A DNA stretch of 64,000 nucleotides from Lepisosteus oculatus. Its lineage: Eukaryota > Chordata > Actinopteri > Semionotiformes > Lepisosteidae. Below are positions 13,240 through 25,318 of the stretch, piece by piece. Under the pieces are notes generated by a model. It did no database searches. It was not told the DNA's origin and saw only the letters and a program-made list of their open reading frames with translations. The DNA lies in NCBI RefSeq assembly GCF_040954835.1, contig NC_090696.1, positions 73,345,722-73,409,721 on the forward strand. Reading direction: 5' to 3'. The position numbers were made by a program, and so were the translations under genes. The stretch's first letter is position 1. Each line of letters begins with the position of its first letter.

Positions 13240-13740
13240 AAATCACACTGGGGATCAAGGTAAATTAATTAATTTGCATCCAGATAGGTATCTGGTGAGT
13301 GTCACAGGCTCATCTCATGAGTTCAGCTTTAACGCATGTGCTTTGCCCTTTTCTGTTGTTAGTCATAATAGCTGAAGTTTATTATTTTCTGCATGTACAT
13401 GATGCAAGTAATTTACAAAGCCTGTTGGCTGGAAATCAGGTTAGAGTGACAGACAGAGAAGTTAAGCAGCAGTCTGATTTAATTAGCCACAGCAATCAGT
13501 AGTTCAATTTCTGATTTATTGTTTCCTGTTTTCCTGCTACTCTGTACTCATAGATACTGTAAGGGATTCATATTAGCCAAACAATCCTCTTATCAGCTAT
13601 GGCTAACCAGCAGGTCATTGTTAACCATATTTATTTAAACATGCAGAATGCTTCCTCCAGCAATTAGGAAATCACTAATAACTCCCTGGCAAAAGTCCCT
13701 GGACTCACAGAGGTTTGGAAGAAGGGTCAGACATGCTCTT
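13240..13740. promoter_or_regulatory. Candidate conserved non-coding element / enhancer
   Basis: A 500-base block with less simple sequence than its surroundings and a dense set of transcription-factor core motifs: an octamer ATTTGCAT at 13272-13279 beside TAATTAATT, a MEIS/TGIF-type TGACAG at 13447-13452, a homeodomain TTAATTAG at 13479-13486 and a GATA-type TTATCAG at 13590-13596. Motif density of this kind is typical of developmental enhancers in gene deserts. Short motifs also occur by chance, and conservation was not tested. Confidence 0.3.
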
Positions 13741-15059
13741 GGCATACATGAAAATAATTTATTTCGAAGAAAAGAAAGACAAGCATTATAAAAGGGGGCC
13801 TTTCATTTATACCACACGCATTCAGAGAGAGTAACATAAAAGGCTGGTATGTGAGTAGTACTCAGTATGAGACATATTTTTTCCAGGCTATTTGTGACCA
13901 TTGTATAACTATAGATCCAACATTGTTTAATGGTTAATAGTTTCACACGTACACAAGTGTAAAATGCATTTTACTGTATAGGGTTTAAAAGTCAAAATTA
14001 GCCTAATTTAAAGCTCTCATTCCCATGTGCTCATTTTGTAGAGCATTTTGTCTAGCTGTATATTTTACGCATAAGAAAAGCGGCACAGAGCTACAGTATG
14101 ATTACATTTCTATCTCTATTTCTGATTACATTTATATCTCATTTTTCAAAGTGATACAGTATGTATTTACAGAGGAAAGACAAACTCCTACTCAAATATA
14201 TCCTGCAACAATTCATGCAGGGTGCTGGCAGCCAGCTGGAATTGGAAGGAACATGCCAAATACAACAAGAACCTCACACTATGCAACTGCAGTGGCACCA
14301 GGACCAAGGAAAAAAACATGCCGTATACCGATTACAAATGTGCAAAAGTACTGGATCCCACTTTTCTGCCCAAACCCAAAGCATACAGAAATTTCATATT
14401 TTTCAAGACAATAATGACGTACCATACTTAACTGATTACACAAACTGCTGTTAAAAGGTTAGCTTTAGGATGCATCAATTGTTCATGGCATAGGAGCATA
14501 GTTAGAGGACACCAGACCAATAACTAAAAAGCTGTTCTAGTTATCTGGTGAAGACTATTGAAATATTCATACTTGTAAAATTTATCCCAAAGAGAAATAA
14601 CTTAATCTTATTAAATTGGAGACTTTGTCATACAGTATGTACAGTTTATTGACATAGAACAGCTTGGTGACACAAACAGGACAAGATCCATATTGTCCCT
14701 TGGTTTGTTTCAAATGATATCAAATAGCAAACAAAAGCAAAGCACGCATTTTAACACTTCTTCATCAGGTTTTCACACACCAGCATCACTATGACAATGG
14801 ATGGAAAGAGGCAAACAATCACCCTTCTCCTTTCTCACTGATGTGGCGTGTTCTGAACTGCTTAAAGAAGCCAAGTCCAGAGATGAAAATTTGACATGAC
14901 TGAAAAAAGATACCTCTCACCAGGACAGTACAAACTCATGCTTTGGTGACGAAGAGAAATCAAGAAAAATATGTCTGAGACTGAGAATCACGTCCTTTTT
15001 AATTTTTGTTACAGCAAACTGTTTTTACAGAGAAAACTGCTGTTCGTGTACTGACAAGG
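13741..15059. other. Gene desert; no gene recognised
   Basis: Non-coding. Between about 14160 and 14430 all three forward frames stay open, which reflects few T-rich triplets (an A/C-rich composition) rather than one coding frame. None of the three translations resembles a known domain. Confidence 0.45.
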
Positions 15060-15540
15060 TGAAGGAGCTGTATTCCACATCGCCAGGTGTGCACTGGTGC
15101 TGTGACCCCTGGAGAAGAGAGCCTGTTCATGAGGAGAGATGCTGGGGGATTTGATATTGAGGTACACATAGGTGCAGTTGCATGGCGGATCCCGGTAGCC
15201 GCGATTGTCACTAGGGGGCGTAGTTGGGCACTTTGGTTTCAGCGGAGAGGGCTTGGTTGGGTGCTTCCTCCGACGATACAATACAACACCTGAGACTCTC
15301 ACGCTCAGCAACCACGCCCTGTTTAAATTTTACACCATTTCCAATCTGCTCAAGCGCGACTTTTGCCTGTTTCCTCACTGTTCTACGAATGCTGTACACA
15401 CGCGTGCATTTCAGAAGCGTCGGCAACGCATCCGACGCTGCTAAACTGTTGCTGGAGTCAGAAGCCAGTGGGTCAGGTCCAGCTGCGACCCCGAGGTCAG
15501 GCCTCCTTTGCCTGCTGTCACCTTCTGACAGTTTAGGTTG
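15060..15540. promoter_or_regulatory. Isolated CpG-rich patch (orphan CpG island)
   Basis: In this AT-rich, CpG-poor desert, 15180-15500 contains roughly 20 CpG dinucleotides by eye, including CCGCGA, AAGCGCGAC, CACGCGTG and GCGTCGGCAACGC. The density is comparable with the promoter island near 52.5 kb. It also holds a CTCF-like motif and a GC-rich hairpin (16-base stem, arms 15416-15423 and 15432-15439). Frames on both strands are open because stop codons are scarce in such sequence; none resembles a known protein. It could be the promoter of an unannotated non-coding RNA or an insulator. Confidence 0.5.
15208..15221 (+). promoter_or_regulatory. CTCF-like binding motif
   Basis: TCACTAGGGGGCGT matches the CTCF core CCASYAGRKGGCRS at 12 of 14 positions; only the two end bases differ. 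It lies in the isolated CpG-rich patch, a common setting for insulator sites. Confidence 0.5.
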
Positions 15541-18500
15541 TTAATTACCTCAATCAAGCAAAACAGCCCCACTGTGTCTGCCAGCTGGCCAGCTAGGGCT
15601 ACTAAACCTGGCAGCTCTCCGTGATTTAGGGCGAGTAACATCAGGCTGCTACGTAAACATTTTATTCTATTACTCTCAGAAACAGACATGCTGTCATATC
15701 GCTAATCAAAGCAGAATTATCTAACCACAGAAGTAGTCAGGTGGAACTGGAGGTTGATGAAGTGTATTAAAAACACTATTTAGCGGTCACTGAACCAACA
15801 AAGACTCCAGGAAATCCACAAGTTTATCATCTGTAACTTTCTTTCTTCTTTTTTTTTTCCTGGTCACTTGATTTAACAAGTAAGACAAGCTGTAATCTAT
15901 ACATCCATGTGAGATATCTGTGAAGGAAGTACAGTGAATCATCTTATCCTTTTACTCAACCAGAGGGTTCAGTTTCTAAATAATTCCAACAAGGAGACCA
16001 AGTGGTCCCCACCACACCGCAAGAGAAGTGAAATCCTCAAACATTAAAAACACATTAAGATAATTCAGACACATGTTGTGTGTGTGTGTGTATACCGTAA
16101 ATTGGAAAAAAAAGAAAATTTAATCCAGGCGGACATAAACATCATCAAGCAGAGAGTAAATCTTATTAATGAATACATCCTCAAGACGTGTATTGATTTC
16201 ATTTTAAGTTTTGGTTCTGTTCCCAGTCATTTACTAGAAAACTGGCAAAACTCTGAGAGCAACCAATTTAACAAGGATACTGAATCTTGTAACAGGGAGT
16301 TCCTACAACCCCAGACAGTTTTCATTTACTTTGTATTTATAGGGATGTCCTTAGAAATGGACTGAAGGAAATGATAATGAAATCCGAAGGGCACCCTGGT
16401 GACATATTGTATTCTTGTGGAATGATATATATATATACAAGAATTTGGCTTCTTCATTGAAGATTTAGAGGCATGCTGTAAATAATGTCAATGTAATTTA
16501 AACAGGGTTGTATATATGGTATGGTAATTGCTTTAAATACCAGATAAATACTTTTACTTAAATAAATACTGCAGATGAATACTTAAATATTACTAGACTG
16601 TGGTTTTCCTCAATTCAAATATAAAACAAAGTTTTTTTTGTCATTATTAACTATTAGCGCTTGTTTACAAACAGCATACATTTAGTTTAATTAGCATTTA
16701 GAAATTCACAATTCAATAAGTGCCTGTTGAATACTATAAGAGTTAAACAGCAAGTCATATGACTGTATACAGAAGGCAAGTAAGGGCTTTTCAAATACAA
16801 GATATCATATCACTTAAAAAAGATGAACAGGATAGCTGATCACCACCTGTATTGCATGATTAAGATAAACAAAAATAATTGATCCCACAGTAGAACCCTG
16901 GCGAATTATTTTTCAAAATGTCAAAAGTTCAATTTTACCTGTTGCACATTCTTACGAAAGCTCTTCTACATTCACATCTGAGTATTTTTCCTAAAACAGA
17001 TGCCATCAAGCATGTTAAGAAGAATTTAATGACCAAAAAACAGTATATTATAAAAATGGTGGTGCTTATTTTTCCTGAAGATTTTATCTAACACTTTTGC
17101 TTTGAAGATAATAAAACATTGATGACTTAGAAATGTCTATACACATAACATAGAAGATAAAACACACAGAGCATACAATGCTCATATCCATAAAAAAACA
17201 TCACGTTATACTGATAACTAATTAGAGTGATATACCTTATAAAGTATACTTTATAACAGAATGACAGAATGAACTCTCTCAAACAGATTTTATTACCCTC
17301 GGACACTTTTCACTGTTTGTTTTTGTTTATCGCTCACAGTATTATACAGAGGACCACAATCTTAGACTGCAGACAGAAATTCTGGAAGTGAAGCCAAAAA
17401 CAAAGCTTAATAAAACATTAAATAATCAACAGCAAGGTGCAAGTCTGGTATGATAGCATGACACTGGTTAATGACAAAGATCATAAGCACACTTATTTTT
17501 TGTAAGAGTTTAGGAAAAAAACATTATTTAAAAATGAAGCTATGCCACAACTGAAATTAAGTATACAATATGTAGTTTATATCTTTATTGTTATTTTTTG
17601 TTGGAATAATTGGTAAAATAATTAATTTATTTTATTACTGTACTAACTTCTAAAAGTGATAAGAATTATAAGACAGAAAAGTCTCTAGTATTTTTTTCTC
17701 TGTCAAAAGACGATAAAGATGGCCTTAACAAAACCACTCAATGGTTCAATGAACTTTATGTTAACTAATGAGGTGTGAAGTATGTCAGTGAGTGTGTGGC
17801 ACAGCCCATAAATGCTAAGTGAGAATAACCACATTTGATGGGTAACTTCTTTATCAAAACTGTTTATGTTAAAAAAAACAATAGCTCGGCTGGCTCTAAA
17901 ACTAAAACCTGTTGCCATTTTTATTTTGTTGACCAGATACCTTCCATAATGCATATCCCAAAAGCTAATATCCTGTAACGTACATGGGAGAGTTACAGTA
18001 TATTGTGATTACAATGATTTTAAAACCACTAAAGAAAACAAAGCCAAAGAGCAAAGAGAGGATTTTTTTTTCATTTCAAATTGGTATATAAAACTGCCCC
18101 TTCCCTCAAAGAAATTGCAAATATATATAAATAAGTAAGCATAAATCATGACTAAGTAAGCATGTGTACGTGTACGTTTTAGCTCAAAAAGTAACATTGA
18201 ACACACAATCTTGAAATATTCAGACAGTAGGAAGTGAGTGTGACACTGCTGAAATTTTAATATTTTGGAGTAGGGTAGCCAGTCTGATTTCTGGACAACA
18301 TAATAAGAATGTCTACTAAAATAGTAGAGCTTTCTGCCCATCTAACTTGAAACTGAGAGGGTCTTCTACAGTAGTTTTCTTTCTTTAACAATTCAGTTGA
18401 ATCCTAAACAACATTCTCAATAACAGGACTGTTGTGTCTAGATGGTTGTCCTTATTCTAGAATACTTTTCTCCAGTGTAAATCCATGTGCTGATATCCTT

Positions 18501-18679
18501 ACCTGTAGCAAGGTTGTAGCTCTCAACCTTTTGTGATATAGTGTGATAGTCTCCATAAATATTACATTATGTCACTTGACCCATTAAAGTAAAAGGAAGA
18601 TAGTTCCTGTCCCTGTACAAAAACCATCAGTATATGCTAGCCAGATCACGCATTTACCTTGATATATTACGATAAAAGA
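15541..18679. other. Gene desert; minor simple repeats
   Basis: AT-rich non-coding DNA. It holds a (TG)7 run at 16077-16090, a short AT alternation near 16425-16437 and a perfect 20-bp palindrome at 17237-17256 (TTATAAAGTA and its complement). Short open frames here show no recognisable domain. Confidence 0.45.
17237..17256. repeat. Perfect 20-bp palindrome
   Basis: TTATAAAGTA followed directly by its reverse complement TACTTTATAA. The sequence is AT-rich, so chance occurrence is plausible. Confidence 0.7.
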
Positions 18680-19150
18680 ACAGATTCAAACAGGATTTCA
18701 GCACATCTAGTCCATTTGGTAGTTAGTACATGTAGCTAACTAATCCAAGCATCAAACTATTTCTTGAAGTAGCCAGGGTATTGATTTCAGTGTGGGAGGG
18801 AAGCTTGTTCCACACTCCCACAACCCTGCAGGTAAAGAATTTCCTCCTGTTCTCAGTTATATATACACTCCCCCACACTTAAATTGAAGTGCACTTTAAT
18901 ATCCTCTAGTTTCTGTTCAAGACTAAAAAGACTCTTGCAGTCTGTCAGTGTAGGATACTCTTTCGAGCTCCTGAATGCTTCTGGATACTCTTCTCTGGAC
19001 TGATTCCAGAGTAGCAATATCTTTTCTATCAGTGGTGACCACAATTGTACACAATATTCCAGATTCATCCTTGGTGGTGTATTGTGTAATTTTAACAAAC
19101 GATTTCTTGATTTGAATTCTACACTGTTGACTAGAGAGATTAATATTTTG
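18680..19150 (-). mobile_element. CR1/L2-type LINE fragment, ORF2 C-terminal end, minus strand
   Basis: Read on the minus strand, one frame shows LEYCVQLWSP, then a neighbouring frame shows KDIATLESVQRR, then the first frame resumes with SLFSLEQKLED. This ordered set (LEYCVQ-WSP, DI-LE-VQRRA, LFSLE-RR-R) is the well-known C-terminal stretch of CR1/L2 ORF2. The frame switching shows at least two frameshifts, so it is a relic. Lower down, 18780-18850 reads on the minus strand as the usual 'ctgagaacaggaggaa...gtgggagtgtggaacaagct' segment. It belongs to the same broad family as the fragment at 7790-8960 but lies in the opposite direction. Confidence 0.8.
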
Positions 19151-19359
19151 TCTTTCTACTGCTTCCCCACATTGTCCTGAAGATATAAATGATGTAAATA
19201 TTATCATAGTAATAGTATCACTGCTATGATATTATTCTTCCATAAGTTGTCTAAGACAAAACAGAATAACCCACCTTGAATCTTGCATGTGAACCATAGA
19301 AATCTACCACCTACACACTTCACCTCCTTTCAACTCTTTGGATTTATAGTTTTTATGAA
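19151..19359. other. Gene desert; nothing recognised
   Basis: AT-rich sequence after the LINE fragment. A small 7-bp-arm inverted repeat (ATCATAG / CTATGAT) lies near 19203-19230. Confidence 0.4.
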
Positions 19360-19590
19360 GAGTGGTGTTGCCTCTGGCTCTAATTTGTTTCAGGATATTT
19401 TTCACAAACAAGTACCCCCCAGCAGTGCAGCCATTAATCCTGGGTAATTACTCTGAAAGGCTCAACATTAAGACCACAGCGAAGTCTTTAATAACTTACA
19501 ACGACATAATGAGAGCACAGAAATCAGCACTGATGGGCTGCACCCATGGAAATAATAATTATTCTTTCTGGCAGACAGGCCATTAAAATA
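19360..19590. promoter_or_regulatory. Candidate conserved non-coding element
   Basis: A compact block with more complex sequence than its flanks. It carries a bicoid-type TAATCC (19435-19440) and a homeodomain TAATTA (19445-19450) five bases apart. A forward frame is open for about 74 codons but has no recognisable domain. Proposed from motif content only. Confidence 0.25.
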
Positions 19591-20859
19591 AAAACTCCTT
19601 ATATTTATAATACTGAATCATTTTTTTGGAAATATTTTAAATGCAAGCACAATGGCATTTGTTAAAGAGCATAGTAAGTTTGTTTTTTTTTACAAAGGCT
19701 AGTGACTGTAATAGGAAAATGGTAAAAAATATATAAGTTCACTTTTGTTTTGTGTTTTATGCACACATGAAGACTTAATAAATAATTATTTTGTTGAAAC
19801 CTATCCCAAAACAACAACACAACAACGCTATGGTATGCAGTTTACAAGCCTGAAAAGGTTGTGTCATAAACCTTGAAAGCAGGGTTATGACATGGGAAAG
19901 TTGATTTGCCACCCAGGTGCAAATGCTTTCTTGGAGTTCTGCTTTATATTGGAGTCTGGTGCCCTGCTTTCAACAGCTTGGTTACATACTTCTGCAAAGG
20001 CCCATGGGAAATGTAGTCTTCAGCTGTTTCACCTTTTCACCAAGATGTAAGTGTTGACATTTTGCATGCTGCAGTCTGCAAATAGGTGAGATACCAATGG
20101 TATTGTATGGATTTAATGAAACAAAAATATGAGAAAGAACTGTTAATCATAAGCAAAATAGAAACCTTGTCCCTATGAAAAGCACAGATGCATTTATTGA
20201 GGACTTAGAGTACATGCTATGAAGAGTCACAATTGCTTATAAATGCCCAAAACAAGCAGAATGATGTGGATTAGTCATCTCATAAGTATTTCCTGGGATT
20301 ATTATTGCTTTCTTTTTCTTCAGATGTTTTATTGTTCCCTATGTTCCATTGTATGTGAGCAATACGTGGATTTAAACCATTTTAATGCAAAGATTATGTT
20401 TTAAATTATTAACAGTTTTCATGATGTGGTAGGCATCGACTCTGAACTAGGGATTTAGTTATCATTTATCAGGCTCTTATGGTTTGAAAAAGGCCAGGTA
20501 TTAGTATCAAAGATGTTTTAGCTGTATGCACATGCAATCTATTCACGATTACTTTAAGGACCTGCTGTCTGCAATGAAGACAATACCTTGTTTTGAAATT
20601 TGAATGTGAAAGAGTTCATTACTAACACTGACCCTTCTCATAACAACTACTTACTGTATGTAATATCTTCCTCATTAATGGACTGCTCGGTGATGATTTC
20701 TAAGAGGTGTTTGGTGGGGTCTGGGCCTAAGATCTTGGCTCTACAATCTGTTCTACAGGGCTTATTTTCAGTACTTCCCAAGTTCCAATATTACACGACC
20801 ACATCGAACAAAAAATGGTTTTAATTAAAAAATAAACTTCATGAATATCAAAGATAGCA
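19591..20859. other. Gene desert; nothing recognised
   Basis: AT-rich non-coding DNA without recognised repeats or coding frames. Confidence 0.4.
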
Positions 20860-21370
20860 TAGAACAGAGCTTTTATTTTACCTCGAGGCAATTGTCTCTG
20901 GTATTAAATAAATAATGATGGGGCGCAGTGAAACACTAAGCCTTACCCCTTCCATAGTTAACCAGTAAAAAGGTCTACATCTGCTTTTTCTCACTTATTA
21001 ACATCAGTAAAGGGAAGAGACATCTGAGGCCTGTGAATGGGAAGGCATTTTGTAACTTACAAAGGCCTCAACTCCTGTATCTACCTTAACCAGCTTGGAG
21101 GAAAGAGACTTTGGCACCAAGTCACCCATTAGAGAGAGACAGATAATGATCACAGCAGATATACTGTGGGGCTTTCGCCTCACTAACTTCAAAGGCCTCC
21201 CTCTACTAATCTACATTAAGTCATCTTTTTTTACTCTGATACAGACAGCTGTACACAATCTAATTGTTTCAAAACAGATTAAAATACTTTCTTTGCCAGA
21301 TTTTTTGTCAGCTTTGATGCCTTTGTCTTTGGAAAGCTTGAATTTATGCTTTCGAAATGAATGATTGAAT
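20860..21370. promoter_or_regulatory. Candidate conserved non-coding element
   Basis: About 500 bases of more complex sequence with several candidate cores: AATAATGATGG, GATAATGATCACAG, an E-box-like CAGCTG near 21247 and homeodomain-type CTAATTG near 21258. The composition resembles developmental enhancers. No coding frame was recognised, and conservation is untested. Confidence 0.25.
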
Positions 21371-24300
21371 TTCTGGTGTTTTTTTTTAATCCCCACATTT
21401 TATTGCATTCATGTATGAGTATCAGCTGAGTAGATCATGTCCTTTATATCCTTTGCACGCTCTTGTGTGATTGCACAGTCAGTATCACTGAAATCAATAC
21501 TAAGATGTATTTCCAGCTACTTGCTACCCCAGCTAGTTCCATAAAAATGCCAAAGCCCTATGTGTCTGTTGGTGGTCTCTCTCAAGCAATGCCATTTAAC
21601 TACGGAAAAGTCTTTTTGATTACATTTTTTACCGATGGGCCGTCCAAGGGGAGAAAGCTTCAAAAGAATATAATCCAGGTACAGAATTTACTTTTAAGTT
21701 CTTAAAGCCTACTTCTGGACTAGCTGTAAAACTCAAGATTACCGAAATTCGAGAATGACGGATTTTATACCGAATGCAATCAGTTTGTTTTCATTGTTAT
21801 ATATTCTGTGAAAGGCTTCCAGTTATGTGCATTATTTTTGCCAAATTATTTTGCAAGATTGATCTGGAAGTACAAACCAGTAGAAATCAAAGTCATATTG
21901 AAAGACCAAACAGTTCTGTTGTTTTCATCTGTCAATATTATCATGCAACATCCTCTATATTAATTTTAACGATTTCAAGATCTTTCCACACTTGTTGCAA
22001 AAATACATTTACTAATAATGCATTCTTCATTTTTTTGGAACTTCAATTATGAGACTTCTGAGGTCAATTGGCACATCCAAAAATATCCAGATGTCTTCAC
22101 AGATACCCGAAGAATGTTTGATTTTTTCCAGAGCATATACATATAAATATTTACTTGTACAATTATCTTTAAATTTGGCAACAGAATATTTGCTGTCTCC
22201 ACTTTGTCTATAATCAACCATTAATCTTGTATTAAAAAAATGTGGGTATTACATGACAAATTTTCCCAAATTGGAAAACAATGGAATACTCACTTTTAAG
22301 TCTCTTGTTATGATTTGATTTATTACTTTTTCTGCCATTATTTCAATCATCATACTGTGAGGTTCATAATATAATACATCAATTATACGCAGCAAAGAAG
22401 AAAATCAATTTGATAAGAATAAAAAAAAACAAGGATTACCAATACCGAAGAAGATATATTAGTTTATTTTAATGATGTAACATTGATAATATACTGTATA
22501 CTAAGTGCTCACAGTAAATGCAAAACATGATAATACGTTTTTAGGTAGATGTTTAAGAACAAATCTTCTGTTTGGGGTCTAAATACATGAACTCAGCTAA
22601 CTCAGCTCTATATTTCAATAAATACCACACTAATAACCTCAAGGTCGTCTTTGATTGTGTATGCAAAATTCATTCATTTCCCATTTTTCTGTTCCTTCTG
22701 TACAACACAAACTGCTTAATAAAAATAAAAAAATAAAAACATACACAAAAATATTTCTAGAGTATAACTGTAGAGTCACTGGTCCCATAAATAAAGGTAT
22801 TTATGTTTAGAAATTTGCTAAATGTTTCATATTTTGTGCAGATGCATAATAAACACATTGCACTGGCCTTCCTTTCCAGTGTGTGTAGAGCTGAATGGGC
22901 TTTCTTGTATCTCTGTTTCAGTCTTTGTGTCTGATGTGATGCTCATGATGTGATATTCTCAAGAAAGGATTTTGAGATGGAGGTGTGAATTTCACTTTAA
23001 CCGTATTCTGAACAGTGAGCATTATTAATCTGAGATTTTTTTTCTGCTCCAAGTCCAGACGTGCTCTAGCAAACTTAAGTAACAATTACCTAAAAGAGGT
23101 GCAATACGTTAAAATGCATTTGATTTGTGTTTTCATGCCAAAAATGGGCATTTTCCATTTTAGAACTGTATTCCAGCAGAAGTAACTTCAACATTATATG
23201 ATATAATATGATTTTAACATATGTAGATACAAAGAGTGAGGTATACTGAGACAGTCGAACAGATGAGAAATTTCAGTGACACAGTGAGAAACTGAATTTG
23301 AGAAAATTGCTCTGGTAGCCATCAAAAGATTTTCCAGATTTTTTTTTAATTTTATGACAGATATATTTGAGATTGATCATGTTATGATGTTCCTGTGTAG
23401 CCTTGAGATTACAAAATAAATGAACTTGTGTGCTTATTTATTTACGTTTCATATTCAGATTAATGTCTTATTACATACTGTAGTGAAAGGTTTTGCTTCA
23501 AAGAAATGTTTTTTAATCCTTTCAGCATGGATGTCATATTGTACATATGGGATTTACACAACACATACAGTATAATCATTAAATTCTGGTACTTGACGTG
23601 GATGTTTTATAAAATCCTTTATTAACAAGAATATGTGGTCTTTTAATTCTATAGTTCTAATCTTATATAAGCTATACTTAAAGTATGTCGGATCTTCTAT
23701 TGTGTTATATTGTTAGGGCATTTTTAATTATATAGTGTATACAGTACTATATCCTTCAAGTGAAAATGATTCTTATAGTTGTGCTGATTGGAAGGTGATA
23801 GAATATCATTACTGCACACACACAGAAAGACAGGAAGTATAAAAGTCAAGCTGATAGTCCTTCATATTAGAAAAATATTAAATAGCTACCCACACAATGG
23901 TCACAAACTCATGCAGTGGGTGCATGTTTATGTCTTTACAGAATGTGCTCATGCCTTTCCTGGCCAATGCATGAGCAGATCACAGCCATCAAGTATAGCA
24001 CTTGCTCTTGTAAGCGCAGTGTTCTCCTTACATCTGCTGCAACCACATATCTCTATTCTCATCCTCAGAGTGGGCTGTCACATCATGAGCATACGTGGGA
24101 TGAACTGTGACATCAGCGGACAGAGAATTCATTTGTATTTTACAAGATGCTGCTAAATTAGAAAGGGTGCTTGTATGCTGTTTTTAACCACGGTAGTATT
24201 GAATATGTAATTATGTTGTGATGGGTACTGTATGTAAATTGTAGTCCCGCAAAGATAAGAAGGCATGAAAGCAATGTTAACAACATTGTGACACCCGCCT

Positions 24301-25304
24301 TCTTGTGGGTGAAGGCGGTACAATGCTGTACAGTAAATGCTGTTCTCATAACATAATACAACACACAATGTTAAACCAACGAGGCTAGCTGTGCTCTCTA
24401 GAGTTAGACAATCAGCTGAATTTTTTGAAGGTTTTTTTTTGGATGCAGAAGAGAATATTCATCAATTAATGACAGGAGTCCTACTACAACTGAACACAAT
24501 ATGCCTTAAAAACACCTGAAAATAAGTAAGCATTAGACACCAGAGTGTTTTCAATTTCAACTCTTCATCTTGAATCACCGAGTAACAGTACTTTACAATA
24601 AATAAGAGTCAAACTGTTTTTTTTTAAATAAAGACGTTTTTCATCACTTCCCTGCTTCACCAAATGTGCAGTTATTCTTTTTGTCCTTGAACATTCCTCA
24701 CAGACCTCGCTCGAAACCCCACTTCTTATGTGCTTGTGTCAACATTTCGATTGATAATCCTGCCTCTTCTGTCAAGTCTGCGTCTGCCGTTGTCTCTTCA
24801 CCACTTCTCCTGTCTGTTTTAAGTTAGATCTACACCACCGACGGTGATGTTGCCAACGATTAGATGATATGGAAAAACGTACAGTATGTACTGGTGTCAA
24901 TCTACATTTGAGATGGGGTCCTTCAAAAGTGTGTGGAAACAGGTCTTCTAGCATGATTACCACTAGGAAGACTGTCATAATTGTCAGTCAAAAACTTAAA
25001 TCTGTTTGGCCACATCTGTGTCCGGTTTAAAAAAAAAAACACAGAGTGAACGTGAAATGAAATTGTTCAGGTTTAAGCTGTGTCTGAGACTTACCAGCTA
25101 AACTTCATGCGTGGATATTCAACTTTCGACAGTGTAACTAAATGGTGAAAACGGAAGAGAAAAAAAGCGTAATATCCTTGGGACTACATTTTGTATTTTG
25201 TATTATTATTTACTTTTGATAACTTGTTTATTTTATTGTTGGTTCTTATTTAAAACTCGGGTAAAAACTGGTTTATTATACCGTCATTTTAAGGGGAGTT
25301 GATA
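21371..25304. other. Gene desert; small hairpin only
   Basis: AT-rich non-coding DNA. A GC-rich stem lies at 24295-24318 (CCGCCTTC, 8-base loop, GAAGGCGG). It is extended after a bulge by CATTGT (24284-24289) pairing with ACAATG (24320-24325). No gene was recognised. Confidence 0.45.
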
Positions 25305-25318
25305 GTGCCACCTAGTGG
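25305..25318 (-). promoter_or_regulatory. CTCF-like binding motif
   Basis: On the minus strand this reads CCACTAGGTGGCAC, matching the CTCF core CCASYAGRKGGCRS at all 14 positions. It points towards the plus-strand site at 15.2 kb, a convergent arrangement. Confidence 0.6.

Noticed and set aside
14025..14454. Three overlapping forward open frames (69-129 codons)
   Set aside because: All three phases are open at once because stop triplets are scarce in this A/C-rich stretch. No domain, splice border or codon pattern supports one of them.
15009..15689. Several overlapping frames on both strands, up to 106 codons
   Set aside because: They lie in or beside the CpG-rich patch, where stop codons are rare. 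Translations are low in recognisable structure and conflict with each other.
18853..19207. Two minus-strand open frames as possible host genes
   Set aside because: They are pieces of one decayed LINE ORF2 end in two phases.
22860..22920. Possible LINE tail (GCTGAATGGGCTTTCTTGTATC)
   Set aside because: Similarity covers about 20 bases only and no upstream LINE homology could be followed.
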